The notes under the pieces were generated by a model. It was not told the origin of the DNA, did not search any database, and saw only the letters and a list, made by a program, of their open reading frames with translations. Positions 50,741-59,653 of a stretch of DNA of 64,000 bases are shown here, in pieces (within the stretch, counting starts at the first letter, position 1; every line of letters starts with the position of its first letter). Source of the stretch: Halobacillus sp. A5 (GTDB lineage: Bacteria; Bacillota; Bacilli; Bacillales; Halobacillaceae); assembly GCF_024189315.1 (NCBI RefSeq), contig NZ_JAIZEO010000001.1, positions 806,001-870,000 of the forward strand, in the 5' to 3' direction. The position numbers and the translations under genes were made by a program.

Positions 50741-51186
50741 GGACTGTTGAGAAACCATCTTTTCTCTTTCATCTTGAAAGTGTGTACACATTCCTTGCAG
50801 GATTTGGAGGAAAGGGTCCTAGGAAACGACTCCCTTTCCATGGGAGAATGGTGTGCCTCCTCGGGCCTTTATAGCCCTCCGGGGTCACACCTGATTCGTC
50901 TATCCCATAGGAGTCTCGCCGTTTCCTAGAACCCTTTTTCGATAACTGATTACTAAACCAAGTGGCGGCTAAGATGTCCTTGGGATGGTTCCGAGAGCTT
51001 CTTTTGTTTAAAAGGAACGGAAAATGCGACGACTCCTGCGGGACGAGCAGCCAGGAAAGATCCTGGAGACTTTCCGCCTGTCCCGTTTAAAAGCTGCGCT
51101 TTTTTCCTATTCCTTTTCTCTAGATTCTAATGGAGGAACTATGAGATACCATTTGTACATCCATCCAAGCTTTTTCAACAGCCTGA
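50741..51186. mobile_element. MITE-like repeat element inserted in the spoVE terminator
   Basis: The 446-base element begins GGACTGTTGAGAAACC and ends GCTTTTTCAACAGCCT, imperfect terminal inverted repeats. It is flanked on both sides by a 20-base copy of the terminator hairpin CCGCACACTGGGTGTGCGGT (one mismatch), which looks like a target duplication. Inside are nested palindromes, for example AAAGGGTCCTAGGAAACG against CGTTTCCTAGAACCCTTT. No plausible transposase ORF is present. A truncated, inverted relative lies at 22379-22651. Confidence 0.7.
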
Positions 51187-51205
51187 CCGCACACTGGGTG
51201 TGCAG

Positions 51206-52309
51206 TTACGTTTCATTGGAATAACGGCTGACACTTAGAAGTAAACCGAGAGCCGCCAAAGTCAGAGTCAAAGAGGACCCTCCATAACTGATGAGAGGAA
51301 GTGTTATTCCGGTAACAGGTATCAACCCTGTGACAACACTTACATTAATCATAACCTGAATCGAAATCATTCCAACAATTCCGAGGGCGAGCAGACTTCC
51401 AAATAAGTCTGAAGCATGAAGACTTGCTCTCACGCCTCTCCATAATAGGATAAAGAATAGAATCAAAACGAGGGCACCACCCAGAAACCCTAATTCTTCA
51501 GCCAGAACGGAATAAATAAAATCAGTCTGCGGTTCCGGCAGGTAGAAGAATTTCTGCATGCTTTTCCCAAGACCTAACCCAAGCAGTCCGCCTGGTCCAA
51601 TAGCGTACAATGACTGAATGATTTGAAACCCGCTCCCTAATGGGTCTTCCCACGGATGAAGAAAAGCAGTAATTCTTTGAATTCTATAGGGAGCAGATGC
51701 GATTAAGCCTGCCATTCCTGCTACACCGCCAGCAACGATAAGCATAAAGTGAGCGATTCGAGCCCCGGCTACAAACATCATCACTAAACAAGTCCCTACC
51801 ATAACTACACCCGTTCCGAGATCAGGCTGAAGCATAATGAGAGCAAAAGGAATGAGAATAATTGCTAAACTAGGAAGAAAGCCTTCCTGGAAAGAAACAA
51901 TTCTCTTTTGTCTCATCGATAGGAATTTGGCAAGGAAAATAATAAGACCCAGCTTCATAAATTCCGAAGGCTGAATACTGAACATTCCGATCCCTATCCA
52001 GCTCCGCGCCCCTCCGCGCACCATACCAACGCCAGGTATCAATACAAGAATCAGGAAGACAAGGCAGATGAGCACAATTAATTTGGCATGCTTATACCAC
52101 ACAAAATAAGGAATTTTTGATAACGTAAACATAGCTATTAGACCTAGAGAAGCAAAGAGGGTTTGGCGTTTTGCGTAAAACCAGGAGTCGTCAAATTTAT
52201 ATTCTGACCATATACTTGAAGAACTGTAAACCATCACGATTCCAATCATTAACAGACTTAATATGGTAATGATCAGCCAGATATCCGGCTTTTGTTCATT
52301 TGATTGCAT
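51206..52309 (-). CDS. spoVE: SEDS-family peptidoglycan polymerase SpoVE
   Basis: SpoVE makes spore cortex glycan strands together with SpoVD. The 367-residue protein has ten hydrophobic spans and SEDS motifs: GGARSWIGIGMFSIQPSEFMKLGLI near residue 95, LIMLQPDLGTGVVM near 158, LGKSMQKFFYLPEPQTDFIYSVLAEELGF near 250 and ITLPLISYGGSS near 340. Position in the mur/div cluster points to SpoVE rather than FtsW or RodA. Its ATG directly follows the T-run of a terminator-like hairpin, with GGGAGG in the hairpin loop 11 bases before the start. It is downstream of murD. Confidence 0.95.
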   Translation of the reverse strand: MQSNEQKPDIWLIITILSLLMIGIVMVYSSSSIWSEYKFDDSWFYAKRQTLFASLGLIAMFTLSKIPYFVWYKHAKLIVLICLVFLILVLIPGVGMVRGGARSWIGIGMFSIQPSEFMKLGLIIFLAKFLSMRQKRIVSFQEGFLPSLAIILIPFALIMLQPDLGTGVVMVGTCLVMMFVAGARIAHFMLIVAGGVAGMAGLIASAPYRIQRITAFLHPWEDPLGSGFQIIQSLYAIGPGGLLGLGLGKSMQKFFYLPEPQTDFIYSVLAEELGFLGGALVLILFFILLWRGVRASLHASDLFGSLLALGIVGMISIQVMINVSVVTGLIPVTGITLPLISYGGSSLTLTLAALGLLLSVSRYSNET

Positions 52310-52312
52310 AAA

Positions 52313-52346
52313 AAAGCCCTACCTCCCACTTGGAAACCAGGGCTTT
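52313..52346 (-). terminator. Terminator-like hairpin immediately before spoVE
   Basis: On the minus strand AAAGCCCT (52346-52339) pairs with AGGGCTTT (52320-52313) across an 18-base loop that contains GGGAGGT. The stem continues into a T-run that ends at the spoVE ATG (52309). Confidence 0.6.
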
Positions 52347-52368
52347 CAGCTTGTACGATAAGCCCTTA

Positions 52369-53718
52369 TTACAGCTTATGCACAGCTTCTTTATACATAT
52401 GACCTCTTTCTTCAAACGTTTTATATTGATCCCAGCTCGCACATGCAGGCGACAAAAGCACAACGTCGTCTTTATCTGCGATTGCATATGCTGCTTGAAC
52501 TGCTTCTGATACATCGTTTACGAATTGAATAGAAGAAACGCCTGCTTTTTCACCTGCATCAGCAATTTTTTGCGCAGTTTCGCCAAATACAACGAGACCT
52601 TTTATCTGTTGAAGCGGCTCAATTAATTCATCGAATTCATTACCGCGGTCCAGCCCTCCTGCAAGGAGAATTACAGGTTGTTGAAAAGCCTCCAGTGCAT
52701 TTGTCGTGGCCAAAATATTCGTCGCTTTAGAATCATTGTAAAAATAAATATTATTTTTTTTGGTTACATATTCCATACGGTGTTCGACACCATTAAAAAC
52801 AGTTAAAACGTTTTTAATCGCAGTATTGGCAGCCCCGCTTAACTTGGCAGCAGCAACAGCTGCTAAAATATTTGACAAATTATGCCTGCCTACAAGAACG
52901 ATTTCGCCTAAGCTCATAATTCTTTCATCTTTAAAATAGATGGCTTCATCATCAGCCCAGCTTCCCTCTGTCTTTGTTTTCATAGAAAAGGGAACGAGCG
53001 TGGAGGACGCATTCTCCAGGTAAGGAACAATAGCCGGATCGTCAGCATTATAAACGAAATAATCATCAGCCTGCTGGTTTTTAATAATATTGGCTTTTGC
53101 TCCATGATAATTAGCAACATTATGATGATAATCGAGATGAGCTTCAAATAAATTCAGCAGAACAGCAATATTTGGGGTGAACTTATCAATACCCATCAAT
53201 TGAAAGGATGACAGTTCAACTACCATACTTTCTTCATTTGTAGTAGATCGGGCCACCTCGCAGGAGACTTCTCCGATGTTCCCTGCAATTCTAACAGGCG
53301 AACGGTCGGCTTTTAAAAACTCATAAATTAAAGTCGTCGTTGTGGTTTTTCCATTAGAACCCGTTACTCCAATAAGATTCCCTTTGTGCAGTTGACCTGC
53401 TAATTCCACTTCCGTCAGAATGGGTATATTTCTATTTACTGCCTCTTCAATAATAGGATTCTCATAAGGAATACCTGGATTCTTAACAACAACTTCTATA
53501 TCATCCAATAGATGAAGAGGATGACTGCCCGTAAAGACATGGGCCCCTTTTTCTTTTAAGCTTTTGATCTCCGGACTGTTTTCATCTGCTTTTAAATCAT
53601 TGATCGTTACTTCAATACCGCTGTCGAGTAATAAGTGTGAAGCGGCCGTGCCGCTCTTAGCCAGACCTAATACGAAAACTTTAGTATAGGGAAAGGCTTT
53701 TCTGTCTAATCGTTTCAC
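52369..53718 (-). CDS. murD: UDP-N-acetylmuramoyl-L-alanine:D-glutamate ligase
   Basis: MurD adds D-glutamate to UDP-MurNAc-L-Ala. The 449-residue ligase has [18 protein letters not shown] near residue 15, the ATP motif [14 protein letters not shown] near 118, [13 protein letters not shown] near 188, and the C-terminal domain with NDSKATN near 325 and [18 protein letters not shown] near 425. It begins with GTG at 53718, seven bases after GAGGTGAT, and overlaps the mraY stop (GTGA). Confidence 0.97.
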   Translation of the reverse strand: MKRLDRKAFPYTKVFVLGLAKSGTAASHLLLDSGIEVTINDLKADENSPEIKSLKEKGAHVFTGSHPLHLLDDIEVVVKNPGIPYENPIIEEAVNRNIPILTEVELAGQLHKGNLIGVTGSNGKTTTTTLIYEFLKADRSPVRIAGNIGEVSCEVARSTTNEESMVVELSSFQLMGIDKFTPNIAVLLNLFEAHLDYHHNVANYHGAKANIIKNQQADDYFVYNADDPAIVPYLENASSTLVPFSMKTKTEGSWADDEAIYFKDERIMSLGEIVLVGRHNLSNILAAVAAAKLSGAANTAIKNVLTVFNGVEHRMEYVTKKNNIYFYNDSKATNILATTNALEAFQQPVILLAGGLDRGNEFDELIEPLQQIKGLVVFGETAQKIADAGEKAGVSSIQFVNDVSEAVQAAYAIADKDDVVLLSPACASWDQYKTFEERGHMYKEAVHKL

Positions 53719-54701
53719 CCGAACATCACCTCAATATAAACTCCTAATATAGCAAATAAAAATCCTACAGCCCAAAACGTAGTAACCACTCGCCATTCCG
53801 ACCAGCCTTTAAGCTCATAGTGATGGTGAAGCGGGCTCATTTTAAAAATTCTTTTTCCGGTCGTTTTAAAGGAAGCTACCTGTAGAATAACAGACAATGT
53901 TTCAATGACAAAGATCCCACCGATGATCACCAGCAGCAGCTCAAGCTTAGTTAAAATGGCTACTACAGCGATAGCTCCGCCTAATGCCAGAGAACCGGTA
54001 TCCCCCATAAATACTTTTGCGGGGTGAGCATTGAAAACAAGGAAGCCGAGCAGCCCTCCAACTACAGCTAGCGAGAACACGGCAACCTCCGCATTCCCTC
54101 CCGTAATCCATGCTAGAATACCAAACGCTCCAAATGCGATAGCTGCGGTTCCAGCCAATAACCCGTCGAGTCCATCTGTCAGGTTAACAGCATTTGAACC
54201 CCCGACAAGCATAATTAGAATCAGCAGAGCATAACCAAGGCCAAGTTCCAGCTGCATCGTCGTGCCGGGAATTTCAATGTAAGTAGAAAAACCATTCTGC
54301 TCTAGAATAAAATAGACAACGATTGCGATAATAACCTGACCCAGCATCTTCTGCTTAGAAGTTAATCCTAAATTTCTTTTTAAAGCTACCTTAATATAAT
54401 CATCTAAAAATCCAAGCAGCCCATATCCAATCAGTACAAAAAGAACAAGAAATATATGTACTTGACTTGGCTCTTCAATAAACCAATAGGAAGAAATCAG
54501 TGTAGTTATAGTTATAGCAATTAAAATCATTACTCCGCCCATTGTGGGAGTCCCGGATTTTTTCTGGTGGGACTGAGGCCCTTCCTCTCTAATGCTCTGA
54601 CCAAATTTAAGTCTTCTTAGAAAGGGAATAATTACAGGCGAAATCACGACTGTAAGTAAGAATGATAGCGCCATAGTTAGTAATAGAATATAGTCGTTCA
54701 T
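53715..54701 (-). CDS. mraY: Phospho-N-acetylmuramoyl-pentapeptide transferase
   Basis: MraY makes lipid I by moving phospho-MurNAc-pentapeptide to undecaprenyl phosphate at the inner face of the membrane. The 328-residue protein has about ten membrane spans. The catalytic aspartate motifs are [18 protein letters not shown] near 98, [18 protein letters not shown] near 170 and [13 protein letters not shown] near 230, followed by [13 protein letters not shown] near 290. It sits between murF and murD. Confidence 0.98.
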   Translation of the reverse strand: MNDYILLLTMALSFLLTVVISPVIIPFLRRLKFGQSIREEGPQSHQKKSGTPTMGGVMILIAITITTLISSYWFIEEPSQVHIFLVLFVLIGYGLLGFLDDYIKVALKRNLGLTSKQKMLGQVIIAIVVYFILEQNGFSTYIEIPGTTMQLELGLGYALLILIMLVGGSNAVNLTDGLDGLLAGTAAIAFGAFGILAWITGGNAEVAVFSLAVVGGLLGFLVFNAHPAKVFMGDTGSLALGGAIAVVAILTKLELLLVIIGGIFVIETLSVILQVASFKTTGKRIFKMSPLHHHYELKGWSEWRVVTTFWAVGFLFAILGVYIEVMFG

Positions 54702-54726
54702 GTATGCTTCCTCCTTCGCTGCCGTC

Positions 54727-56085
54727 TCACTCGTTTAATAGATCGTTTAATAGCGCTTCTAACTTCATACCTCTTGAAGCTTTAATTAAAACGACCGTAT
54801 CAGCACTTAATTGCTGAGATACGTGTTGACCCAGCGAACTTTTTTCTTTAAAATGCTTTAATTCAATTTCTGTATTATTCTCTTTAATACCTTCAAGAAT
54901 TTGACCGGCATGACTTCCAATCGTATAAACTGCATCAATTTCGCTGGTAATAACAGATGAGACTTCCTTGTGCAGCTGATCTGCATGAGAGCCGAGCTCA
55001 AACATATCTCCTAAGATCAATATTTTATTCTTCTTCGAAGTCAACTGAATAATCATTTCTATCGTTGCTTTCATAGAAGTTGGAGAGGCATTGTAAGCGT
55101 CATTTATTATTAACGAGCCTTCCTTGCCAACGTGCTTCTCATAACGCATCCCAGACATCTGAAGCTGCTGAAAACCTGCTTGGATTTCAGCAGAAGTAAG
55201 ACCCATTTTCGCAGCTAACGCTATAATATAAGAAGCGTTCTTCACATTGTGTTTACCTGACACCGGCAGTTCGTATCTCTGGCTGCCAATAGTAAATAAG
55301 CTGCGGTTTTCTTCGAGGACAACGTCAGTAATGACCACATCGTTCCTGGATGAAGAGAATCCGCACGCAAGAGCTCCTGGTGTCTTATAATAATCGCTAA
55401 GCAAAGGCTCATCGCCATCATAAATAAAGGAGCAGCCGCCCCAGCCTTCAAGAATTTCGAGCTTAGCCTTAGCAATCCCCTCTCGAGTACCTAAATATTC
55501 AATATGAGACTCGCCTATGTTGGTAATCACAACATGTCGCGGCTCTGCTAATTTTGATAATAATGAAATTTCACCAGCGCCGCTCATCCCCATCTCCAAT
55601 ACAGCTACTTCTGTATCCAAAGGCATGGAGAGAATCGTTAAAGGCATCCCCACATGGTTGTTAAAATTCCCTGCAGTTTTATGTGTTCGATACTTCACTT
55701 GCAGAACCGAAGCTGTTAAATCTTTCGTTGTTGTCTTCCCATTTGAGCCGGTAATTCCAATCACAGTTGGATTGACCTTACGCAAATAAAACGAGGACGT
55801 CTCCTGTAAAGCCTGGAGAGTATCCTCGACGAAGAATACAGGAAATTCAGTTGGAATTTCCCTGGGTAAATCGTGGTCCTTCTGCCAAAGGGCTGCCACA
55901 GCTCCCTTTTTAATAGCTTCCATTAGAAAGCCGTGGGCGTCATGGTTCTCACCCAGCAGGGGGATGAAGAGGCTTTGTTTTTTTTCAACACGTGTGTCTG
56001 TCATTACGCTTTTTATTGGAATGGCGTCATGGGCTGCTCCTCTTCCTTTAGAAAAGATTGCGGATAATTCATTTACCGTAAACAT
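54727..56085 (-). CDS. murF: UDP-N-acetylmuramoyl-tripeptide:D-alanyl-D-alanine ligase
   Basis: MurF completes the UDP-MurNAc-pentapeptide. The 452-residue ligase has the ATP motif [20 protein letters not shown] near residue 109, [15 protein letters not shown] near 166, [20 protein letters not shown] near 190 and [16 protein letters not shown] near 328. The ATG shares a base with the murE stop (TAATG), so translation is coupled. Confidence 0.97.
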   Translation of the reverse strand: MFTVNELSAIFSKGRGAAHDAIPIKSVMTDTRVEKKQSLFIPLLGENHDAHGFLMEAIKKGAVAALWQKDHDLPREIPTEFPVFFVEDTLQALQETSSFYLRKVNPTVIGITGSNGKTTTKDLTASVLQVKYRTHKTAGNFNNHVGMPLTILSMPLDTEVAVLEMGMSGAGEISLLSKLAEPRHVVITNIGESHIEYLGTREGIAKAKLEILEGWGGCSFIYDGDEPLLSDYYKTPGALACGFSSSRNDVVITDVVLEENRSLFTIGSQRYELPVSGKHNVKNASYIIALAAKMGLTSAEIQAGFQQLQMSGMRYEKHVGKEGSLIINDAYNASPTSMKATIEMIIQLTSKKNKILILGDMFELGSHADQLHKEVSSVITSEIDAVYTIGSHAGQILEGIKENNTEIELKHFKEKSSLGQHVSQQLSADTVVLIKASRGMKLEALLNDLLNE

Positions 56086-57560
56086 TACATTTGATTCCCC
56101 TTAACTTTCAGTAATATATCTCTCGCTACTTCCCGATCATCAAAGTCATGGCGGACACCGTTTACTTCCTGGTATGTTTCATGACCTTTCCCTGCGATTA
56201 ATACCATATCTCCATCAGCTGAATGAGAAATCGCAAGCTCGATAGCTTTTTTTCTATTTTCTTCAACAATATAGTCTTCACTTAAATGTGCAGTCATGTC
56301 GTTTAAGATGACCTGCGGATCTTCTGTACGAGGATTGTCAGAAGTAAAGACAGCCTGATCCGCGTATGCCATTGCTACATCAGCCATTAATGGGCGCTTT
56401 GTACGATCACGGTCTCCCCCACAGCCAACAACGACACGAATCTTACCTTTACAGAACTCTTTCATTGTTTTTAGTACGTTTTCAAGGGAATCCGGGGTAT
56501 GTGCATAATCAACAACGACTCCGAACGGCTGTCCTTCTAGAACAGGCTCAAAGCGGCCCCGTACTCCTTTAGTCTGACGAAAGGCTTGTTTTATCGTTGG
56601 CAGGCTTACGCCTGAAACAAGTGCCGCACCAGCCGACGCCAGCATATTATATACGCTGAACATACCCATAAGAGGACTTTCGATAGATACATCTCCCATA
56701 GGGGTGGTTAATACAAAGGAACTTCCTTTTTCGTGCAGAGCTATTTGTTTAGCCATAATATCCGCATTCGAGTCGATACCGTACGTAACCGCCGGCTGAG
56801 CTGTTGAACGGATAAGTTTATGAGCGAAGGGTGAATCCTGATTAATAACAGCGAATTTTTCCCGCTCCATATTATAACCGTTACCAAGCTGGGCAAACAA
56901 TAGGGACTTAGCACGAAGATAATCGTCCATATTTTCGTGATAATCTAAGTGATCCTGCGTTAAGTTTGTAAATACAGCCACATCAAAGTCACACCCATAG
57001 ACACGGCCCTGGTCCAGCGCATGGGAAGAAACTTCCATAATCGCCGTATCCACTCCGTAATTAAGCATTTGATTAAAGCTTTGCTGCAAAGATAACGCAT
57101 CAGGTGTTGTATTTTTAACTGGATATGAGTTTCCCGCTATATTCATTTGAATCGTACCGATCGTAGCGGTTGTATGTTTATTTAAGGTGAAGATTTCATC
57201 AAGTAAATACGTGATAGTTGTCTTCCCGTTGGTACCAGTAACACCTATGGTATGAACTTGATTCGTTGGATAATTATAAAATGTTGAAGAAATCATAGCC
57301 AACGCTTTTGTAGTATCATTGACGGTCACTACTGGAAAATCTATATTTAATTCTCTTTGAGCAATAATTAGTACAGCACCTTGATCAATAGCGGCGTGCA
57401 CAAAATCATGTCCGTCAGATTCATTGCCAATAATACATACAAAAACATCACCTAAGCCAACAGATCGAGAATCCATGGATACTCCGCTGACTTCAAGTTC
57501 ATCAATTGATTGATTTGCTTTATAATAAGGGATTGATTCAAGTAATTTAGTAATTTTCAT
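56085..57560 (-). CDS. murE: UDP-N-acetylmuramoyl-L-alanyl-D-glutamate:meso-diaminopimelate ligase
   Basis: MurE adds the third residue of the stem peptide. The 491-residue ligase has GVTGTNGKTTITYLLDEI near residue 109, TNLTQDHLDYHENMDDYLRAK near 195 and GCGGDRDRTKRPLMADVA near 375. It also has the DNPR tetrad in TSDNPRTEDP near 406, which marks meso-DAP as the substrate, so this organism has DAP-type peptidoglycan. It lies between spoVD and murF. Confidence 0.97.
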   Translation of the reverse strand: MKITKLLESIPYYKANQSIDELEVSGVSMDSRSVGLGDVFVCIIGNESDGHDFVHAAIDQGAVLIIAQRELNIDFPVVTVNDTTKALAMISSTFYNYPTNQVHTIGVTGTNGKTTITYLLDEIFTLNKHTTATIGTIQMNIAGNSYPVKNTTPDALSLQQSFNQMLNYGVDTAIMEVSSHALDQGRVYGCDFDVAVFTNLTQDHLDYHENMDDYLRAKSLLFAQLGNGYNMEREKFAVINQDSPFAHKLIRSTAQPAVTYGIDSNADIMAKQIALHEKGSSFVLTTPMGDVSIESPLMGMFSVYNMLASAGAALVSGVSLPTIKQAFRQTKGVRGRFEPVLEGQPFGVVVDYAHTPDSLENVLKTMKEFCKGKIRVVVGCGGDRDRTKRPLMADVAMAYADQAVFTSDNPRTEDPQVILNDMTAHLSEDYIVEENRKKAIELAISHSADGDMVLIAGKGHETYQEVNGVRHDFDDREVARDILLKVKGNQM

Positions 57561-57644
57561 TCATACCATCCTAACTGTCCACATTCTTTTCCATTATAGC
57601 AAAAAATCGCAAACCTGTATGGTATTCTCCTGAATTTAGAAAAC

Positions 57645-59570
57645 TCAATCATCATTAAAATATAAGCGAATCGTTGAATTTCCAGGAACTTTTACACCAG
57701 GTTCAGGAGCTTGTGATACCACTGTATCTCCTTCTCCGCTGGATTCAACATGCAGGGAAGTCAGCACCTCTCTAATTTCCTTACGTTCCATACCGGTCAC
57801 GTCCGGTACTTCTACCAGCGGCTCCTCCGGCCATGCATATTCTTTGTCTAATCCATCTTTACGTTCTTTTACGCCTAATGTCCTAAGGCTGTCCTCCATA
57901 ATTGCACCTACTATCGGAGCTGCAACAACACCACCAAATTGAACGGTATCTTTAGGGTTATCGATGGCAAGGTAAACTACTAATTCAGGATCATCTGCAG
58001 GAGCGAAGCCGATAAAAGAAACAATATGATTATTACTCATGTATTTCCCATCTTCGCCTACTTTCTGCGCTGTTCCTGTTTTCCCCCCCACTCGATATCC
58101 TTCTACATAAGCACTTCGACCTGTTCCTTTGGCAACTACACTTTCTAATGATTCACGTACTTCTTTTGAAGTTTCTTCAGATATAACCTGCTTGATCATG
58201 TTCGGTTTCTTTTCTTCCAGCACTTTTCCGCTGACCGGGTCCAGCCATGCCTCCTGCACATACGGCTCATAATAGTACCCTCCATTTACTGCCGCGGCTA
58301 CAGCCATAACCTGTTGAATGGGAGTCACGGAAACACCCTGCCCAAAAGCAGTGGTTGCCTGTTCTACTGGTCCAACCTGTTCTGGTTTAAATAATATTCC
58401 ACTGCCTTCCCCTTCAAGATCAATGCCGGTTTTATTACCAAACCCAAACTGTTCGATGTATTCAAACAATTTCTCCTTCCCTAATCGTTCACCCAGCTGA
58501 ACGAAACCAGGGTTGCAGGAATTCTGAACAACCTCCAGATACGTCTGATCACCATGGCCGCCACTCTTCCAGCAATGAAGAGTCGCCCCCCCTACTTTAA
58601 CCGAACCAGAATCGTGAAAATGTTCTTCCTCCAGATCAACTAATCCTTCTTCAAGAGCTGCAGCCAGGGTGATAATCTTAAATGTTGAACCTGGTTCGTA
58701 GGTACTCCATACAGGTAAATTCCGATTATAAACGGAAGCTTCAACATCCTGATAATTGCCAGGATGGAAATTTGGCCTTGAAGCCATTGCTTTAACTTGA
58801 CCGGTCTTTGGATCAACGGCAATAGCTACAGCACCATCCGGATTATACTTTGCTTCAGCCATATCCAGTTCTCTTTCCACAATAGACTGTACGTTATAAT
58901 CGATCGTCAGCTTTAAATTCTTACCATCTACCGGGGGAGTGTATGTATCTGCAATATCCGGCATCCGCTTCCCTTTTGCATCCGAGAAAAAAGACAACGC
59001 CCCCTGCTCCCCTTTTAATTCTTCATCGTAATAAGACTCTAAACCCAGCAGGCCCTGATTATCAATTCCGCTAAAGCCTAATACGTGGGATAAGAAAGCA
59101 CCATTTGGATAATATCTTTCTGAATCCTCCGCTATATATACCCCGGCTATATCCAGCATTTGAATGGCATCTGCCTGTTCCTCAGAGATTTTGCGGCCTT
59201 CAGGATGTAATCGTTCAATTGAAACTTGTTTCGTTACATGTGAATAAGCCTTGTCCACACTCATCTGAAGAATATGAGCAAGCTGTTCAGCTGTTTTTTC
59301 AGGATCAGTAACCTGCCTTGGTACGACCATAACAGTTGGAGCTGATTGATTACCAACTAAAACTTCACCATTTGTGTCCATAATCTTTCCTCGTTCCGGT
59401 TCAAAGGTAATATCCCTGCCCCAGGACTGTTCCGCCCGCTCAACTAAAAAATCACTCAGTACGAACTGCACATATCCTAATCGCCCTACAATTACTGTAA
59501 AAATAACTAAAGCCACAAAAAAGACAGCGACTAATCGCTTTCTTACGATCACTTGTGATACTCTTCTCAT
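57645..59570 (-). CDS. spoVD: Stage V sporulation penicillin-binding protein SpoVD
   Basis: SpoVD is the class B transpeptidase for cortex synthesis and works with SpoVE. The 641-residue chain has one N-terminal membrane span and a dimerisation domain with WGRDITFEPERGKIMD near 50. The transpeptidase domain has the serine motif in YEPGSTFKI near 295, QNSCNPGFVQLG near 350 and GGKTGTAQ near 500, followed by a single C-terminal PASTA domain. The start is placed at the ATG at 59570, eight bases after AAAGGAG; two earlier in-frame starts are too close to or upstream of that site. A sigma-E-like promoter lies just upstream. Confidence 0.96.
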   Translation of the reverse strand: MRRVSQVIVRKRLVAVFFVALVIFTVIVGRLGYVQFVLSDFLVERAEQSWGRDITFEPERGKIMDTNGEVLVGNQSAPTVMVVPRQVTDPEKTAEQLAHILQMSVDKAYSHVTKQVSIERLHPEGRKISEEQADAIQMLDIAGVYIAEDSERYYPNGAFLSHVLGFSGIDNQGLLGLESYYDEELKGEQGALSFFSDAKGKRMPDIADTYTPPVDGKNLKLTIDYNVQSIVERELDMAEAKYNPDGAVAIAVDPKTGQVKAMASRPNFHPGNYQDVEASVYNRNLPVWSTYEPGSTFKIITLAAALEEGLVDLEEEHFHDSGSVKVGGATLHCWKSGGHGDQTYLEVVQNSCNPGFVQLGERLGKEKLFEYIEQFGFGNKTGIDLEGEGSGILFKPEQVGPVEQATTAFGQGVSVTPIQQVMAVAAAVNGGYYYEPYVQEAWLDPVSGKVLEEKKPNMIKQVISEETSKEVRESLESVVAKGTGRSAYVEGYRVGGKTGTAQKVGEDGKYMSNNHIVSFIGFAPADDPELVVYLAIDNPKDTVQFGGVVAAPIVGAIMEDSLRTLGVKERKDGLDKEYAWPEEPLVEVPDVTGMERKEIREVLTSLHVESSGEGDTVVSQAPEPGVKVPGNSTIRLYFNDD

Positions 59571-59610
59571 ATCCATAACTCCTTTAAAATCGATAGAGTA
59601 AGCTTGTATC

Positions 59611-59638
59611 ACTATATGCGATCTGAAAACGAATAGAA
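59611..59638 (-). promoter_or_regulatory. Possible sigma-E promoter of spoVD
   Basis: On the minus strand TTCTATT (59632-59638), a 13-base spacer and CATATAGT (59611-59618) resemble the sigma-E consensus (KMATATT, CATACAMT) at five of seven and six of eight positions. spoVD is known to be under sigma-E control in B. subtilis. Confidence 0.4.
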
Positions 59639-59653
59639 CACTGTCTTAAGTGG

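Larger units (their letters stand above)
50423..51205. other. Non-coding gap between spoVE and divIB
   Basis: This 783-base gap holds, from high to low coordinates, a terminator hairpin copy touching the spoVE stop (51187-51206), a 446-base repeat element (50741-51186), a second copy of the hairpin with a T-run (50714-50740), about 210 bases of AT-rich sequence in which I see nothing, and the divIB promoter region. It replaces the murG-murB segment found here in B. subtilis. Confidence 0.7.

Noticed and set aside
51024-51224. 66-codon plus-strand ORF across the repeat element
   Set aside because: It runs over the palindromic repeat and into the spoVE 3' end; composition follows the repeat and not a protein.
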